A stretch of 64,000 nucleotides of DNA from positions 1-64,000 of the forward strand of contig WOUZ01000008.1 of assembly GCA_009773165.1 (NCBI GenBank). Direction: 5' to 3'. The notes under the pieces are model-generated. The model was given only the letters and a program-made list of their open reading frames with translations, was not told where the DNA came from and did no database searches. This document shows, in pieces, positions 33,870 through 43,802 of the stretch. A program made the translations under genes and the position numbers. Each line of letters opens with the position of its first letter. Within the stretch, counting starts at the first letter, position 1. Origin of the DNA: Bacteroidota bacterium. GTDB taxonomy: Bacteria > Bacteroidota > Bacteroidia > Bacteroidales > F082.

Positions 33870-35903
33870 ATGAGCACTATGAACCAGCAACCAAAATTTA
33901 ACATCCTGATCGTTGATGACCGACCAGAAAACCTATTAACACTCGAAGGAATTTTAGAAAACGAGGAGTTAAACATTCTGAAAGCACATTCAGGAAATGA
34001 AGCTTTAAGTATCATGCTTGAGCAAAATGTTGCCCTTGTTTTGATGGATGTTCAAATGCCAGGCATGGATGGATTTGAAGTTGCTGAAATAATGCGCAGT
34101 TCGGAACGTACCAAGTACATCCCAATTATTTTCGTTACAGCTATCAGCAAACAACGGCAACATATTTTCAAAGGATATGAGTCGGGGGCTGTTGACTATT
34201 TGTACAAACCTCTTGATTTAGAGATACTTCAAAGTAAAATTAAAGCATTTATCGATTTCTTTCAACATAAAAACAAGCTGGAAGAAACAACCCGAAAGCT
34301 TGAAAAAACCATCAACGAACTCCATCAGGCAAAATTAATTGCCGAAGAGGCAACGATGGCAAAGAGTGCTTTTTTAGCCACTATGAGTCATGAGATACGT
34401 ACACCCCTCAATGGAATCATTGGTCTGGCTGATCTGGGAATGATGGATGAAAGCATTAATACCGATCAAAGAGAACGCCTTCTTGACATCAAAACCTCAG
34501 GCGAATCGTTACTTGAGATCATTAATGAGATTCTCGATATTTCGAAAATTGAAGCCGACAAACTAGAGCTTGAAGAGATCGAGTTCAGCATAAGAGAAGT
34601 CATTGAAAAAACTGTTAACCTGCTTTCGGTGAAGGTTTTTCAAGAGAAACTTGAATTTATTTGTGAAATTTCGCCTGATTTGCCAGATATCCTGATTGGT
34701 GACCCACTGCGCATTCGTCAAATTCTGATCAATTTATTAAGCAATGCGATCAAATTTACCGAGGAAGGTACTGTTGGTATACACGTAAAAATGCTTGATC
34801 ATATCGAGGAGCAAGTAAGTATAGAATTCTCAGTGGAAGATACAGGCATTGGAATTCCAAGAGATAAAATCAGCCGCCTGTTCCAATCCTATCAGCAGGT
34901 TGATACTTCAACTACCCGCACACATGGTGGAACAGGATTGGGACTAACCATTTCTCAGAAACTTGTGAATCTTATGGGAGGCATGATCAAGGTGGAAAGC
35001 AACCTTGGCGAAGGAAGTAAGTTTTATTTCCGTCTCAACATGATGACCGGGGATCAGCGTGAAAAACCCTGGGAACTCAAACTTAACAAACCTAACAGCG
35101 AATTCAATTTACTTATTATTGATGATCATCTGAAATCAGCACATATTATATCCGAGATACTTCAGAAATGGGGTATTAAGCACAGCTTTACACACGATTG
35201 CCCAGGCTGTTTCGAACTGCTTGACAAAGAGAACTTTGATCTGATTCTTATTGATTATTACATGAGTTCGATGAACGGTTTTCAAGTGGCAGAGAAAATT
35301 AAATCAAAATTACAAGGTGGCAAACAGCCTGAGATAGTACTTCTTTCACCTAGCAAAGCCAGTATAGAGATTCTGAAAGTTAAAAACACTGAAAATCTGG
35401 AATTTCTCACTAAACCCTTGCTTCAAAACAACCTTAAAAAGCTTTTAATCAGTAAGTTTGGTAAACAAACAGAAATTAAAAAAGCCAAACAGGAGCAAGC
35501 CGTAATTGAAGGTAATAATGGGCGGAAGCTTAATATTCTGGTTGCGGAAGATCAAGTGATTAACAGAAAAATTGTGATACAGCTTCTAGAAAAGAAAGGG
35601 TGGATAGTGAAAGCTGTTGAGAATGGAAAAATTGCATTCGAAGTGGCCACAACCCAGCGTTTCGATCTGATTTTAATGGATGTTCAAATGCCTGAAATGG
35701 ATGGCTTCGATTCGACCCGCAATATCCGAATTGCAGAAAAAGATAAATCATATCATACACCAATTGTTGCAATGACAGCGCATGCCATGATAGGTGACAA
35801 AGAAAAATGTTTGGCTGCAGGTATGGATTATTACATCACCAAACCGGTAAACCCCTCAGAGTTGTATGAAACAATCGAGCGGTTCACTATGATAAGTATA
35901 TAA
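33870..35903 (+). CDS. hybrid sensor histidine kinase, REC-HisKA-HATPase-REC-REC
   Basis: Soluble 677-aa signalling protein with no transmembrane segment. Receiver 1 (about 10-125, phosphorylatable Asp in LVLMDVQMPGMDG) is followed by a short coiled coil, HisKA with H174 in FLATMSHEIRTPLNG, HATPase_c (about 215-390; N box NLLSNAIKF, G boxes DTGIGIP and GGTGLGLTI), receiver 2 (about 405-520; LILIDYYMSS) and receiver 3 (about 548-670; LILMDVQMPEMDG). The N-terminal receiver means it takes its input from another kinase or an Hpt protein rather than directly from a ligand. It leads the kinase-CheR-CheB cluster. Confidence 0.93.
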   Translation: MSTMNQQPKFNILIVDDRPENLLTLEGILENEELNILKAHSGNEALSIMLEQNVALVLMDVQMPGMDGFEVAEIMRSSERTKYIPIIFVTAISKQRQHIFKGYESGAVDYLYKPLDLEILQSKIKAFIDFFQHKNKLEETTRKLEKTINELHQAKLIAEEATMAKSAFLATMSHEIRTPLNGIIGLADLGMMDESINTDQRERLLDIKTSGESLLEIINEILDISKIEADKLELEEIEFSIREVIEKTVNLLSVKVFQEKLEFICEISPDLPDILIGDPLRIRQILINLLSNAIKFTEEGTVGIHVKMLDHIEEQVSIEFSVEDTGIGIPRDKISRLFQSYQQVDTSTTRTHGGTGLGLTISQKLVNLMGGMIKVESNLGEGSKFYFRLNMMTGDQREKPWELKLNKPNSEFNLLIIDDHLKSAHIISEILQKWGIKHSFTHDCPGCFELLDKENFDLILIDYYMSSMNGFQVAEKIKSKLQGGKQPEIVLLSPSKASIEILKVKNTENLEFLTKPLLQNNLKKLLISKFGKQTEIKKAKQEQAVIEGNNGRKLNILVAEDQVINRKIVIQLLEKKGWIVKAVENGKIAFEVATTQRFDLILMDVQMPEMDGFDSTRNIRIAEKDKSYHTPIVAMTAHAMIGDKEKCLAAGMDYYITKPVNPSELYETIERFTMISI

Positions 35904-36090
35904 TTATAAGTAATTGATATTTAAATTTATAGATAGTAAAGATGATTATTAACCATGGCTTGGATTTAATAAAAAACGAAAAATCAATCCTGTTGAATAC
36001 TATCTTGTTTGAACCAACAACTTTGTTGAACATTTCGGTTCAAAATGGATTATCCCCTTTTGTCAAATCAAGCACGTGTAAATAAAGTTC

Positions 36091-39000
36091 ATGGAAAATC
36101 TGGATTATAATAAAGCTACAACCTGGGAAAAACTCAAATATTCTTTTCGGTCATGGCGTTATATTGGAGTAGGTAAATCATTATTGATTTGGTTCCTTAC
36201 TATTTCAATCGTCCCTCTGGCCTCTATAAGTTTTATCAATTTTCTGAACGCATACCATGGTTTAACAATAGTAGCGGAGAAATCACTTCAAACCACTTCA
36301 CAGTTAAGGGAAGAATATATCAACACTTTTTTTAACGAAATTATTGATTTTCTGGAGTTTAACAGCAGACAGAAAGCTGATATCAATTTTATAGCTAACC
36401 TGAGTGAAGGTTTGGAAAGCAATCAGGGAAATTTTAAACAATTTAAAAACACCCCATTATACAATAGCCTTACTGAAGAACATCGTGACGAATTCAAAAA
36501 CTTAGCCACCAAAAATGGCTATGAGGATATTTATTATATTGATAACAAAGGTACAATTCTCTTTACGTTGCGTGAGCAAAGTGATCTTGGCAAAAACCTG
36601 CTTACAAGCGATTTAAGATTTACAAAATTTGCTTCAACTGTAAGAACTGTACTGGAAACACGCAAGAACACCTTCTCTGATCTTGAATTCTATGAACCTG
36701 CATACAATAAATTGTCTGGGTTCTTTGCGGTTTCAGTGGTGAACGAAAAAAACGAAATTGTTGGAGTAATTGCTTTAATGGTATCGATGGACCGAATCAA
36801 CCAGATCATTAGTCAGGAGGCTGGTTATGGAGAAACAGGTCAGGCATATATCGTTGGTGACGACCAACTTTTGCGGTCTGCTCTACGGTTTAAAGGCAAT
36901 AGTCAAATACTTTCGATAGAAGTTAAGAATCAAAAAGTTAAAGACTGGCTTTTTTCGCTTCAAAACAGAAACAACAAGCAGTTATTAGTCGATAAAGAGC
37001 TCGACAAAGAGAAAGTATCAACCTACGACAGCGACCTCGAAGGAAAATATGTGTTAGGCATTTATCGTCATCTTGATGCTGTTGAAGAACTTGGAGTAAA
37101 CTGGACTCTTATCGAGGAAATAGAACATAGTGAAGCATTCGCTTATGCCCGGAAACTATCTGATATTGTAAAGATCACCTTCATTATAACTATTATTCTT
37201 GTTTTTCTGATTTCGATTCTCGTAACGCGTTGGTTTGTAAACCCAATCAAACAACTTTCATCATGGGCAAAAGAAGTAGCTGAAGGTCAATTAGATAATA
37301 AAGTTATCAAAGCACCTTCCAACGAAATAGGCGAAATGGTGAATACATTCAACCGTTTGGTGAATGCGTTACAAAAATACGCCAATGTTGCGCGTCTCAT
37401 GGCGAAAGGCGATTATAGCGAAAAAGTTGAAATCAGAAGCGAAAAAGACATTTTAGGGACTTCGATGAACGAAATGGTTGAAAGTTTCAGGCAGGTTGTT
37501 ACTCAGGCCAATCGGATTGCTCAGGGCGATTACAGTGTTAACGTTGTTCCAAGAAGTAAGAATGACACCTTGAACATTTCGCTGTTTGAGATGACCCGAA
37601 CCTTACATTCCAATGCTATTTCGAATTCTAATCAGGATTGGCTCAAAACTGGTATAAATTTGTTGGATACCGAATTAAGCGGCGTCTCATCTGTTGATGT
37701 CCTTTCAGAAAAAATTATTCATTTCCTTGGAAAATACATTGGCGCACCTGCAGGCTTTATTTATATACTTGACGATACCGAAAACACGCTCGAATTGCGT
37801 TCAAGTTGCGGCACAACCAACTCCGGGAAATCAGAAATTGCAAAAATACCAGTAGGTGATGGAATCGTTGGACAGGTTGCCAAAACACTTAACTTAACAC
37901 ACATACATTCATCGACAAAGCCATTAAAAATAGATTTTGGCAATCATTCCATTGAAGCACAGGATTGTATCGTATTTCCCTTACTTCACGAAGGAATCCT
38001 TGCAGGTGTTGTCGAACTGATTTCGGCACAGCCCATTGATGACTTAAAAAAGACCTTTATCCATCAGGCTGCGGTAAATATTGCGATAGCGATACGAACT
38101 GCTAAGGCTGCCGAAAAAGTCAGAGAGTTGCTTCGTCAAACCCAGGAACAAGCTAACGAATTGGCTGTGCAACAAGAAGAACTTCGTCAAGCTAACGAAG
38201 AATTGCAGGAACAGACCTCGGCTTTGCGTATCTCAGAAGAAAACTTGCAGGCACAACAGGAAGAACTGAAGGTTACAAATGAGGAGCTGGAAGAACGAAC
38301 GAAAGCCCTTGAAGCACAGAGGGATGCTATACGTGAAAAGAATATCGAATTAGAAGTTGCTCGTAAAGAAATTGAAGCAAAAGCAAAAGATTTGGAGATG
38401 GCTTCGCGATACAAATCAGAGTTTTTGGCAAATATGTCACACGAACTCAGAACTCCACTCAACAGTATTTTGGTATTGTCACAGTTGCTTGCTGAAAACA
38501 AGAAGCAACATCTGGATCCAAAAGAATTGGAATATGCCAGAACCATCAACAGCTCGGGATCTGATTTGCTCGAATTAATAAACGAAATACTGGATCTTAG
38601 CAAAGTTGAATCAGGCAAAATTGATTTGTTTATTGAATCCTTGTATCTGGAAGATATTGCAACCTATGTATCAAAAACTTTCGGGCCTCTGGCTGAAAAA
38701 AAAGGACTCGAGCTCTTTATTAATATTAGCAAAAACCTCCCTGAATCCATTAAAACTGATAGCCAACGTATTTTTCAGGTACTCAAGAACCTGTATTCCA
38801 ACGCATTGAAATTTACTCATAAAGGAAGTATCAGTTTAAATATATATCGCCCGGAAAAAACCGGCAGTTTATCAACTGACCAGCAACGAATAGCATTTGC
38901 AGTTAAAGACACCGGTATTGGAATTGCACCAAACAAACTTGAGTTGATTTTCAATGCGTTTACGCAGGCTGATGGAACAACAAGTCGTAAATATGGTGGC

Positions 39001-40449
39001 ACAGGACTTGGCCTTAGCATCTCAAAAGCATTTACTGAACTTTTAGGTGGTTCAATCGAAGTTGAAAGCAAAGAAGGGGAAGGAACAACTTTTACCCTTT
39101 ACTTGCCTGTTACACTTTCAGAAAATGAGGGTTTAAAAGTCAATCCAACTTCTCAAAAAGAAACTCAATCGGAAGATATAAAACCACCTGTCAACACTGG
39201 TTCAATTATGGAATCCGAACAGCCTGTTTTTGAGCCAACTGAAGATCAACGCGACGACAGGCATATGATAAGTCCCGGCGACAAAGTATTGCTGGTGATC
39301 GAAGACGATCCAAATTTCGCAAGTTTGATCAAAGACCTTGCTAACGAACATCATTTCAAATGTCTGCTGGCCAGCGATGGCGAATCTGGCCTGCATTATG
39401 CTGATTTTTACGTCCCAAGCGCCATTATACTTGATATTGGATTACCTGGAATTGATGGCTACGAAGTGATGGATCGATTGAAAAAGAACAGCAGAACACG
39501 TCATATTCCTGTCCATTTCGTTTCAGCCTCCGACCGGACTCTCGACACTTTAAAACAAGGAGCAATTGGATATCTGATGAAACCAGTAAGCAAGGAATCA
39601 CTTGAATCAGCTTTCGACAAAATTGAGAGTGTGGTTGGCAACACAAACCGAAAGCTCCTGATTGTTGAAGATGATGACATCACCCGTAAAAGTATCATTG
39701 GCTTAATGACTTCAGATGAAGTTGAGATCAAAGCAGTTGGTTCGGGTGAAGCTGCCTGGGAGGTCCTTCAGAATGAATCTTTCGATTGTATGATTCTGGA
39801 TTTGGGACTTCAGGGGATGACTGGATTTGAATTACTCGAAAACATCAAAAAAGACGATTCACTAAAGATGCTTCCAGTAATTGTTTACACTGCTCACGAA
39901 ATGACACAAGACGAAAACACTCATTTACAACAGTTTGCAGACAGCATCATCCTGAAAGGAGCCCGTTCATTTGAGCGGTTATTATCCGAATCAACACTTT
40001 TCTTACATCAGGTGGAGTCGAAATTACCCAAAAAGAAACAGGAAATGCTTAAAAACATTCTCCCCAGGGAAGATGTGTTAGAAGGCAAAACGTTGTTAAT
40101 TGTGGATGACGACATGCGAAATGTTTTTGCACTCACAAGTTTCCTTGATCAGTACAACATGAAACTTATCATTGCCAAAAACGGACGTGAAGGTATTGAA
40201 AAGCTTCATAGCAATCCTAAGATTGATCTCGTTCTGATGGATATTATGATGCCGGAAATGGACGGTTATGAGGCAATGAAAGAAATAAGAAAAGACAAGC
40301 GATTTCTTAAACTTCCTATCATTGCTCTCACTGCGAAGGCCATGAAGGATGACCGCGATAAATGCCTTGCTGCCGGAGCAAATGAATATCTTACAAAGCC
40401 TTTTGATACAGATAAACTTATTTCATTACTTCGGGTATGGCTTTACTAA
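36091..40449 (+). CDS. membrane hybrid histidine kinase, dCache-HAMP-GAF-HisKA-HATPase-3xREC
   Basis: A 1452-aa sensor. TM1 (about 28-48), periplasmic dCache-like sensor (about 50-350), TM2 (about 360-380), HAMP plus HAMP-like repeats (about 380-500), GAF (about 520-670), then a long Glu/Gln-rich signalling coiled coil (about 675-770; units such as QQEELRQANEELQEQT), HisKA with H784 in FLANMSHELRTPLNS, HATPase_c (about 830-1010) and three receivers (about 1062-1175, 1187-1300, 1332-1450) with Asp in AIILDIGLPG, CMILDLGLQG and LVLMDIMMPEMDG. CheR and CheB follow directly, so the coiled coil is a candidate for reversible methylation. Confidence 0.93.
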   Translation: MENLDYNKATTWEKLKYSFRSWRYIGVGKSLLIWFLTISIVPLASISFINFLNAYHGLTIVAEKSLQTTSQLREEYINTFFNEIIDFLEFNSRQKADINFIANLSEGLESNQGNFKQFKNTPLYNSLTEEHRDEFKNLATKNGYEDIYYIDNKGTILFTLREQSDLGKNLLTSDLRFTKFASTVRTVLETRKNTFSDLEFYEPAYNKLSGFFAVSVVNEKNEIVGVIALMVSMDRINQIISQEAGYGETGQAYIVGDDQLLRSALRFKGNSQILSIEVKNQKVKDWLFSLQNRNNKQLLVDKELDKEKVSTYDSDLEGKYVLGIYRHLDAVEELGVNWTLIEEIEHSEAFAYARKLSDIVKITFIITIILVFLISILVTRWFVNPIKQLSSWAKEVAEGQLDNKVIKAPSNEIGEMVNTFNRLVNALQKYANVARLMAKGDYSEKVEIRSEKDILGTSMNEMVESFRQVVTQANRIAQGDYSVNVVPRSKNDTLNISLFEMTRTLHSNAISNSNQDWLKTGINLLDTELSGVSSVDVLSEKIIHFLGKYIGAPAGFIYILDDTENTLELRSSCGTTNSGKSEIAKIPVGDGIVGQVAKTLNLTHIHSSTKPLKIDFGNHSIEAQDCIVFPLLHEGILAGVVELISAQPIDDLKKTFIHQAAVNIAIAIRTAKAAEKVRELLRQTQEQANELAVQQEELRQANEELQEQTSALRISEENLQAQQEELKVTNEELEERTKALEAQRDAIREKNIELEVARKEIEAKAKDLEMASRYKSEFLANMSHELRTPLNSILVLSQLLAENKKQHLDPKELEYARTINSSGSDLLELINEILDLSKVESGKIDLFIESLYLEDIATYVSKTFGPLAEKKGLELFINISKNLPESIKTDSQRIFQVLKNLYSNALKFTHKGSISLNIYRPEKTGSLSTDQQRIAFAVKDTGIGIAPNKLELIFNAFTQADGTTSRKYGGTGLGLSISKAFTELLGGSIEVESKEGEGTTFTLYLPVTLSENEGLKVNPTSQKETQSEDIKPPVNTGSIMESEQPVFEPTEDQRDDRHMISPGDKVLLVIEDDPNFASLIKDLANEHHFKCLLASDGESGLHYADFYVPSAIILDIGLPGIDGYEVMDRLKKNSRTRHIPVHFVSASDRTLDTLKQGAIGYLMKPVSKESLESAFDKIESVVGNTNRKLLIVEDDDITRKSIIGLMTSDEVEIKAVGSGEAAWEVLQNESFDCMILDLGLQGMTGFELLENIKKDDSLKMLPVIVYTAHEMTQDENTHLQQFADSIILKGARSFERLLSESTLFLHQVESKLPKKKQEMLKNILPREDVLEGKTLLIVDDDMRNVFALTSFLDQYNMKLIIAKNGREGIEKLHSNPKIDLVLMDIMMPEMDGYEAMKEIRKDKRFLKLPIIALTAKAMKDDRDKCLAAGANEYLTKPFDTDKLISLLRVWLY

Positions 40450-40478
40450 ATAATACACTTTCATCTACTTAAATAAGG

Positions 40479-41336
40479 ATGATGGAGACAACAAATAATT
40501 TGTTAAAAGAAATTCAAACGCAGGATATAGAAATAGATCTGTTACTGGAAGCCGTTTTCAAAAGGTATGGTTATGACTTTCGCGATTACAACAGAGCTCA
40601 TATAAAGCGTAGAATTACGCATCGGAAGCAATCGTTGGGGTTAAATAGTATAAGCGAATTACAACACAAAATACTTCACGAACAAGGCTTTATTGAAGTG
40701 CTGTTGCGCGATCTTTCAATAAATGTAACGGAGATGTATCGCGACCCTTCTTTCTATAATGTGATGCGAAAAGAAGTTTTTCCACTTCTTAAAACCTACC
40801 CTTTCATCAAAATCTGGCACGCAGGATGTGCAACCGGAGAAGAAGTATATTCCTTTGCAATAATGCTCAAAGAGGAAGGCCTTTACGCACGTTCACAGAT
40901 TTACGCCACTGATTTCAATCCTGTAGTTCTTGAAACAGCCCGAAAAGGAATTTATCCCATAGCCAAGATTAAGGAATTCACATATAACTATCAGCAATCA
41001 GGAGGAACACATTCATTTTCTGATTATTACATAGCAAAATATGATTCAGCAATACTTGACCAAAACCTGAAACAAAACATCGTTTTCGCAGAGCACAATC
41101 TGGTTACAGATAGTGTTTTTGCTGAGGTTCATCTCATAATTTGCCGAAATGTTTTGATTTATTTCAATAAAGAACTTCAAAATAAAGTTGTTGGACTTTT
41201 CTCTGAAAGTTTGGTTAAAGGTGGTTTTCTTGGACTGGGATCTAAAGAAAACCTCATGTTCACCGAAGTCTTTGATCACTTTGAGATTGTTGATCCAAAA
41301 GAAAAAATTTATAAAAAAAAGGTCCAATTAGCTTAA
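40479..41336 (+). CDS. cheR: CheR-type protein-glutamate methyltransferase
   Basis: SAM-dependent O-methyltransferase of the CheR family, 285 aa. N-terminal helical domain with RAHIKRRITHRKQ (about 40-55), then the Rossmann-like SAM domain with IKIWHAGCATGEEVYSFAIML, IYATDFNPVVLETARKGIY and HLIICRNVLIYFNKELQ. In chemotaxis CheR methylates receptor glutamates. Here no MCP is present and the neighbours are histidine kinases, so the kinase coiled coil is the likely substrate (inference). It starts 29 nt after the kinase stop and is followed by cheB after 9 nt. Confidence 0.94.
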   Translation: MMETTNNLLKEIQTQDIEIDLLLEAVFKRYGYDFRDYNRAHIKRRITHRKQSLGLNSISELQHKILHEQGFIEVLLRDLSINVTEMYRDPSFYNVMRKEVFPLLKTYPFIKIWHAGCATGEEVYSFAIMLKEEGLYARSQIYATDFNPVVLETARKGIYPIAKIKEFTYNYQQSGGTHSFSDYYIAKYDSAILDQNLKQNIVFAEHNLVTDSVFAEVHLIICRNVLIYFNKELQNKVVGLFSESLVKGGFLGLGSKENLMFTEVFDHFEIVDPKEKIYKKKVQLA

Positions 41337-41345
41337 ACACAAGAA

Positions 41346-41951
41346 GTGAAAACCTGTAACAAATACAAGGCGTTGGTTATTGGAACCTCAGCTGGCGGTC
41401 TTAAAGCGTTAAAAACTCTCATAACAGCTTTGCCTTCGGGATTTTGCCTTCCTATAATTATTGTTCAGCACCTCAATCCGCAATCCGATGGTTTTATGGC
41501 GCATTATCTGAATCAACTTTCGCACATGAATGTGAAAGAGGCTGATTCGGGTGAGCCTATCCGCTCGAATCATGTGTATATTGCACCTGCCAATTATCAC
41601 CTTCTAGTGGAAAAAGATGAAACTTTAAGCTTAACTGTCTCTGAAAAGGTTAGTTATGCTCGACCATCAATAGATATTTTATTTGAGAGTGCTGCAGAAG
41701 TTTACATGCAATGTTTGATAGGAATTATCCTTACCGGAGCAAACGATGACGGTTCAAATGGCATTAAAAAGATTCATTCTTTGGGAGGATTAACCATCGC
41801 ACAACATCCCGAAAGTGCCGAAGTGCCAATTATGCCACAAGCTGCCATCAATACGGGGAAAGTTGAAATGATTCTTCATCTGGAAGAGATACCAAAAATG
41901 CTAGGTGAGCTGTGCAACAATCCTCAGTCGGGTAAGCACAAATCGATATAA
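41346..41951 (+). CDS. cheB: CheB-type protein-glutamate methylesterase without receiver domain
   Basis: Catalytic CheB domain only (201 aa). The triad residues are visible in VIGTSAGGLKAL (Ser), IIIVQHL (His) and LTGANDDGSNG (Asp). The N-terminal receiver that normally controls CheB is missing, so activity would need control in trans. The start is GTG at 41346, since no nearby ATG precedes the Rossmann strand. The 3' end overlaps the convergent EEP-family gene by 28 nt. Confidence 0.93.
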   Translation: MKTCNKYKALVIGTSAGGLKALKTLITALPSGFCLPIIIVQHLNPQSDGFMAHYLNQLSHMNVKEADSGEPIRSNHVYIAPANYHLLVEKDETLSLTVSEKVSYARPSIDILFESAAEVYMQCLIGIILTGANDDGSNGIKKIHSLGGLTIAQHPESAEVPIMPQAAINTGKVEMILHLEEIPKMLGELCNNPQSGKHKSI

Positions 41952-42979
41952 ACAGGAAGGTGGTCGCTAAAGCCTCCAATGTAATTAGGCCCTGAATACG
42001 TGCGATGAAGTTTTTTACCTAAGTATCTCTCATCATCCTCAAGCAAAAAATCTGCTACAAAAATTCTGGCACTTCCATCACAATAGCGCGTCCCCTTTTC
42101 AGAGCCTATGAGTGCCGGAGACACAATGATCTGATCAAATATTTGCCAATCATGAACATGTTTAAGTGTCCCGTCAAAGCCCAGGCTATTCTTGTTTGTA
42201 AACAGATTGATCAGCCCATCAGGCTGAAGGTTTGATTCGTGTGAAAAAGCACGTAATCCTTTTAATACGCTGTCATCTTCCGGACTGTCGTTAAGATCAC
42301 CCATCATCACCACTTTTGCTCCAGGCAATTTTAAAACAAGCGAATCGTAATGCCTTCGAAGAGTTGTTGCTGCAAGCATTCGCTTATCAACTGACTCCAG
42401 CTGGCCTCCGTAACGTGAAGGCCAGTGATTGACATAAACAAATATAGTGTCGGAAACGGAGGTTTCGAATGCGGCAAAAAGTATGTCACGGGTAAGAAAA
42501 CCAGGGTCAGCATGATCATGAACATTGATTGGTTTGCTTTGAATTAAAGTAAGTAAGTCGGAGCGATAAATAAGACCGACATCGATGCCTCTTCTGTCGG
42601 GAGATTCGTAATGAACGATTTTATATCCGGCATTCTTTAAAGGCGTCCGATATATGAGTTCTTCAAGAACTGCCTCATTTTCAAGCTCACACATCCCTAC
42701 AAGGGCTGGTGGATTACCTTTTCCAAGCGCCAGCAATGTCTTAAAAAGGTTGTTGCGCTTCAGAAAATACCGATTAAGTGTCCAATGTTGATCACCTTCC
42801 GGTGTGAAGGCATTGTAATCACGTGTGGAATCAACTTTAATGTCAAAAAAGTTTTCTGCATTATAAAAAACGATACGTAAATGCCTGTTATCCTGTGCAT
42901 ACAGAACACAATAAGCATGTAACAGTATGAAAACAAACACTATACGGGTAAATCCAGAAAAAAACAAAAGAATTTTCAT
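41924..42979 (-). CDS. secreted endonuclease/exonuclease/phosphatase-family protein
   Basis: Mg-dependent phosphodiesterase fold (EEP/DNase I-like), about 351 aa. A signal peptide (MKILLFFSGFTRIVFVFILLHAYCVLYA-Q) is followed by LRIVFYNAENFFDI, VGMCELENEAV (catalytic Glu), YVNHWPSRYGG, VMMGDLNDSPEDD and GGFSDHLPVYIDL (catalytic Asp-His). It is likely periplasmic or secreted; the substrate is unknown. The frame opens at 43045, but the -7 box at 43022-43029 lies inside that extension, which excludes the first Met. 43006 or 42979 are usable, and 42979 gives the better signal peptide. Confidence 0.88.
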   Translation of the reverse strand: MKILLFFSGFTRIVFVFILLHAYCVLYAQDNRHLRIVFYNAENFFDIKVDSTRDYNAFTPEGDQHWTLNRYFLKRNNLFKTLLALGKGNPPALVGMCELENEAVLEELIYRTPLKNAGYKIVHYESPDRRGIDVGLIYRSDLLTLIQSKPINVHDHADPGFLTRDILFAAFETSVSDTIFVYVNHWPSRYGGQLESVDKRMLAATTLRRHYDSLVLKLPGAKVVMMGDLNDSPEDDSVLKGLRAFSHESNLQPDGLINLFTNKNSLGFDGTLKHVHDWQIFDQIIVSPALIGSEKGTRYCDGSARIFVADFLLEDDERYLGKKLHRTYSGPNYIGGFSDHLPVYIDLCLPD

Positions 42980-43021
42980 TTGCGAATTAAATTTTCTTTT
43001 TCCCATTTTTAAAATTTGATT

Positions 43022-43029
43022 CAAATTTA
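43022..43029 (-). promoter_or_regulatory. -7 box for the EEP-family gene
   Basis: TAAATTTG on the minus strand fits TAnnTTTG. Transcription would begin near 43015, which decides against the 43045 start codon. Confidence 0.5.
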
Positions 43030-43196
43030 GCATTTTTCTACTCATTTTTACTAAGTTTGCTAATTATGAGCATAAAAAAAGCGAAAACGGGTTTTCGATT
43101 TTTTGCATTTTTTTCTCACTGATTATCAATTATTTACAAAGGTTTTAAAAAAATAATTTAAAAAAAGTGATGCGTTTTTCAATTTAATTGGTACTA

Positions 43197-43802
43197 ATGT
43201 ATAGAGAGATGTTAGAATATACTGATAAAGAAATAATCCAAGGTATCATTCAACAAGATGAAAACGTTCTTCGATTCATGTATACTGAGTATTTTTCTTC
43301 AGTAAAAAAGATGGTTCGGAAATACGGTGGATCTAATGATGATGCCTGGGATCTTTTTCAGGATTCGATGAGTACTTTGATTGACATTTTGGAAATTAAG
43401 GGCGAATCTTTTCATGTTTCTTCTTCTTTCAAAACGTTCTTTGTAGAGCTTAGTAAGCGGATATGGATGAAATCATTCAGGAATGTTGACAATAAGCTGG
43501 TGTTTAATTCAGAAATAGTTGATGAAGCAATTGACTTTTCAGAAGAAATGGCTGCTGATTTATACTTCGAGAATGCGCTCTTAAGAGCCTATTTTCGAAA
43601 CCTGAAGTTACTCAAACCATCCTGCAGAAAAATTCTCAGATTGCTTGAAAACGAAAGGCCAAGTGAGGTTATTCTTAACCGAATGAAGCTGAGTTCCACC
43701 CAATCTGTGTATAACAAAAAGCGTGCATGCATAAAGAAACTTATTACATTAATTAACGAAGATCCACTTTACAAAAATCTGATTAAACATGGAAAACCTT
43801 AA
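43197..43802 (+). CDS. sigma-70 family (ECF-like) RNA polymerase sigma factor
   Basis: About 201 aa. Region 2 is recognisable (VLRFMYTEYFSSVKKMVRKYGG...DDAWDLFQDSMSTLI), followed by a longer than usual linker and a C-terminal region-4-like helix-turn-helix (PSCRKILRLLENERPSEVILNRMKL...YNKKRACIKKL). Sequence similarity to classical ECF factors is weak in region 4. The frame starts at a TTG (43188); ATG codons at 43197 and 43209 are more likely. The last 14 nt overlap the next gene, which encodes a membrane protein with an anti-sigma-like N-terminus. Confidence 0.82.
   Translation: MYREMLEYTDKEIIQGIIQQDENVLRFMYTEYFSSVKKMVRKYGGSNDDAWDLFQDSMSTLIDILEIKGESFHVSSSFKTFFVELSKRIWMKSFRNVDNKLVFNSEIVDEAIDFSEEMAADLYFENALLRAYFRNLKLLKPSCRKILRLLENERPSEVILNRMKLSSTQSVYNKKRACIKKLITLINEDPLYKNLIKHGKP

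Noticed and set aside
38187-38618. 143-codon Ser/Phe-rich open frame on the minus strand
   Set aside because: Antisense of the Glu/Gln-rich coiled coil and HisKA region of the large kinase; no family similarity.
36091-41951. A conventional chemotaxis operon
   Set aside because: No CheA, CheW, CheY-alone or MCP gene, and no flagellar or gliding genes nearby; only CheR and CheB are present with hybrid kinases.
43030-43045. Start of the EEP protein at 43045
   Set aside because: A -7 promoter box lies at 43022-43029 within that extension, and the signal peptide begins at a later Met.
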